36,048 bases of DNA from assembly GCA_947380285.1 (NCBI GenBank), contig CANCQD010000008.1:1-36048 (forward strand). Reading direction: 5' to 3'. The position numbers were made by a program, and so were the translations under genes. The stretch comes from Burkholderiaceae bacterium. GTDB taxonomy: Bacteria > Pseudomonadota > Gammaproteobacteria > Burkholderiales > Burkholderiaceae. Below, one piece after another: positions 34,901 through 36,048 of the stretch (positions within the stretch are counted from its first letter, which is position 1; each line of letters begins with the position of its first letter). The notes under the pieces were generated by a model. That model had not been told where the DNA came from and did not search any database. It was given only the letters and a program-made list of their open reading frames with translations.

Positions 34901-35044
34901 TGCGGTCACCTGAATTGTAGGAGGCACAATATTGGGGTACTGGGCAATGGGCAAACTATTAATGGATACCGCTCCAATCAATAGCATGATTAGGGCAATC
35001 ACATTGGCCAGGACTGGCCGTTCGATAAAGAATTTAGATAGCAT
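31910..35044 (-). CDS. RND multidrug efflux inner-membrane transporter (HAE1 family, AcrB/MexB-like)
   Basis: 1044 aa, the full AcrB size. TM1 follows FFIERPVLANVIALIMLLIG; the periplasmic porter starts LPIAQYPNIVPPTIQVTARYPGA. The proton-relay residues are conserved: the Asp pair in VVDDAIVVVEAV (TM4) and the Lys in SCKNSILIVEVA (TM10). The docking-domain region and the twelve-TM, two-repeat layout are intact. It exports hydrophobic drugs or toxic compounds with a periplasmic adaptor and an outer-membrane TolC-type channel. The adaptor gene lies directly upstream with a 2-bp gap; no outer-membrane channel gene follows, so it may use one encoded elsewhere. Confidence 0.96.
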   Translation of the reverse strand: MLSKFFIERPVLANVIALIMLLIGAVSINSLPIAQYPNIVPPTIQVTARYPGASATLVQQLVASNIETQVNGVDGMLYMESASTNDGNYTLTVTFKVGTDPDLAQVNVQNRVAIALPSLPQAVQKQGVTTKTQSTAILQFVTLTSSNPDHDGLFLSNLANLKLQQRLARLPGVAAANVFGVGNYSMRVWLDPAQLKMRNLTPSDVINVINRQNVLLTAGQIGAPPTPLGQDFQLTLNVTSAMTTPEQFGRIVVKTGGKAAITYLRDIARIEMGSQNYSQFFKIDDRPAGGIAIYQMPGANAIATAQAVQEEMKSIAKTLPKEVSWAIPFDTTMFVQASIHEVYKTLYEAGILVLLVIMIFLQNWRATLVPATTVPVTIIGAFACMAALGFSINLLTLFAIVLCIGIVVDDAIVVVEAVSKKVEEGEDPKQGAIDAMTSLMGPIIGITLVLMAVFIPASFIAGITGQMYRQFALVIAATALISGINAITLKPTQSAQYLKPIDPNAVKNKLYQKFDLYFNRLATWYGHKIEGLMKNRAKASLVGIAIIVASLVGLMFVPSGFIPNEDQGYLVVSTTLPDAASLQRTEAGMKKAVDVIKKVPGVETVVVIGGINLLNNSSSQSNAGGLYVIMKKWEERGKGESLREIYNNMNEGLKQVQELKAFVLLPPAIPGLGLSGGFEMRLMLTDSSNNFAKLDAAAKAFIDEAQKQPEIMMAFTPFQNNVPQLQLSFNIGRAETFGVEIGDAYDVLQSYLGSSYVNQFFKYGQTYQVYVQADGKYRNAIEQVNRLYVKNNSGNMVPLGSFIDVKEVTGPAFASQFQLYPSAAVLGAAKDGYSSGQAMKALEQVAANTLPDGVAFQWAGMSYQENLVGNTVILIFALSILLVYLVLAAQYETWVAPLAVLTAVPLSLSGTVLALLLTGLSNNIYVQIGLVLMIALSCKNSILIVEVAIECRHKGMSFVEAALEASRERFRPIVMTSIAFILGVMPLLLSSGAGAAARISLGITVFSGMIASTCLAVALVPIFYVEIETFFENRANKKASKIGQ

Positions 35045-35046
35045 GA

Positions 35047-36048
35047 TTATCGAGCTGGCATTGCCTCAATCGTAGTCTCTGTTGGTTTGGCTTCTTGATT
35101 AATACTTAGGTTAATAAATCCATTAATCACCACCTTGCTATTGGCAGTTAAACCTTTGCTGATCTCTACATATTTCTCAAAGCGCTGTCCCAAGACAACA
35201 TCCTGGCGTTGCGCTCGCATTACATCATCCAAAACATAGACATAGTCACCCACTTGATCCGTCATTAAAGCAGTCTTAGGCAATAACAAAGCTTGTCTTG
35301 GCGCGCCATACTGAGCCATGACGCGAGCATATAAACCAGGAATTAACTGATAATTTTCGTTCTTCAAGATTGCCCGCAATTGCAGGGATCCAGTTTCGGT
35401 AGAAATTAAGTTGGCAGCATAATCCAAGACACCTTCGTGTGGATATCCAACTTCATCCTGTAAGCCAACGAAGATGGGTAACTTATTTACTTCAGACTTG
35501 CGTTCTGCGTTTTGATCCTGACCCTTTTCAAACTTCAAAAAATCTCGCTCGTTAATGGAGAAGTAAACATAGATTGGCGAGATCTGCTGAATAGTGGAGA
35601 GCTGAACACCTTTTGTAGTCGAATCCAGATAGGCGCCTACATCCAATAGATGCCTTCCCATGAGCCCATCAAAAGGTGCTCTGATTTCGGTATAACCCAA
35701 ATTAATCTTGGCAAGAGTTAGATTAGCTTCAGCTTGCTGGTATTGAGATAAAGCTTTGTCCACAGCAGCCTGAGAAGTAGCATTCTCTTTCAGCAAGGAT
35801 TTCTGGCGACCGTACTCACTCTTCGCTTCGGTATAAATTGCCTGCTTTAATTTCACCTCTTGGATATATTGGTCTTGCTCAATTACAAACAGCAGATCCC
35901 CCTTCTTCACCATAGCGCCATCTGCAAATCCAATCTTCGTGAGATAGCCCTTTACTCGCGCATCAAGATTCACTGTGAGGTATGGATCCACTAAACCGTC
36001 AAAGGTTGCAAAACTCCGAATCTCTTGCGAGAGTGGCTGCGCAATGGT
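35047..36048 (-). CDS. RND efflux periplasmic adaptor (membrane fusion protein, AcrA-like), 5'-truncated by window edge
   Basis: 334 codons visible. The frame is open to base 36048, so the GTG at 35991 is internal: the residues before it (EIRSFATFDGLVDPY) continue the usual beta-barrel strand of AcrA proteins. Seen next: the barrel-sandwich half ARVKGYLTKIGFADGAMVKKGDLLFVIE, a coiled-coil hairpin (~residues 60-125 of the visible part, rich in Gln/Lys/Glu/Ala), the returning lipoyl half LGYTEIRAPFDGLMGRHLLDVGAYL, and the beta-barrel and membrane-proximal domains with LIPGLYARV. The signal/lipobox region is outside the window. It links the RND pump to the outer-membrane channel; co-transcribed with the downstream transporter gene. 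Confidence 0.94.
   Translation of the reverse strand, partial: TIAQPLSQEIRSFATFDGLVDPYLTVNLDARVKGYLTKIGFADGAMVKKGDLLFVIEQDQYIQEVKLKQAIYTEAKSEYGRQKSLLKENATSQAAVDKALSQYQQAEANLTLAKINLGYTEIRAPFDGLMGRHLLDVGAYLDSTTKGVQLSTIQQISPIYVYFSINERDFLKFEKGQDQNAERKSEVNKLPIFVGLQDEVGYPHEGVLDYAANLISTETGSLQLRAILKNENYQLIPGLYARVMAQYGAPRQALLLPKTALMTDQVGDYVYVLDDVMRAQRQDVVLGQRFEKYVEISKGLTANSKVVINGFINLSINQEAKPTETTIEAMPAR

Noticed and set aside
35991..35991. GTG as start of the RND adaptor gene
   Set aside because: The frame remains open to the window edge and encodes typical adaptor sequence upstream, so the gene is truncated by the window.

Overview
This window looks like chromosomal DNA of a free-living betaproteobacterium of the Burkholderiaceae, most likely Polynucleobacter or a close relative. 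That call rests on the moderate, rather A+T-rich base composition, the bpt-pyrD pairing, a Burkholderiales-type phasin, an aceE-aceF-lpdA operon whose E3 carries its own lipoyl domain, and the adjoining histidine kinase-response regulator-folD-prlC block. I see no phage genes, insertion sequences, tRNAs, rRNAs or CRISPR arrays. No gene-free stretch exceeds about 300 bases. Genus is inferred from gene content and order, not from a marker gene.

Layout. 1-5390: housekeeping and single genes. These are the 3' part of bpt (leucyl-transferase for N-end rule degradation), pyrD, an IclR-type regulator with an inverted repeat next to its start, a PBP7-like D,D-endopeptidase, an EamA exporter and a phasin ending at a clear terminator. 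5460-17726 (all minus strand): the most distinctive region. An AraC-type regulator is followed by five genes in the exact order hmfA-hmfB-hmfC-hmfD-hmfE (predicted 2-furoyl-CoA dehydrogenase subunits, furoyl-CoA synthetase, 2-oxoglutaroyl-CoA hydrolase), then a complete branched-chain-amino-acid-type ABC importer (binding protein, two permeases, two ATPases). Coupling is tight, with 4-8 bp overlaps. A tandem 20-bp direct repeat lies between the AraC gene and hmfA, and an 11-bp perfect stem-loop separates the binding-protein gene from the permease genes.

17785-23954 (minus): lpdA, aceF and aceE, the pyruvate dehydrogenase complex, closed by a terminator. 24159-30485 (plus), divergent from aceE: a membrane PAS histidine kinase with a FixJ-type response regulator, then folD and oligopeptidase prlC, closed by a terminator. 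30501-36048 (minus): a secreted LIP-type lipase/esterase and an RND efflux pump (inner-membrane transporter and truncated periplasmic adaptor) running off the right edge.

How it fits together. The central cluster predicts uptake of a small carboxylate (by inference 2-furoate), CoA activation, molybdenum-dependent ring hydroxylation, and ring opening and thioester hydrolysis to 2-oxoglutarate, which enters the TCA cycle. The neighbouring PDH complex feeds acetyl-CoA into the same cycle. The substrate is inferred from gene order and families and has not been demonstrated. No hmfFGH (HMF/furfural oxidation), MFS furoate transporter or molybdenum-enzyme maturation factor is visible in the window.
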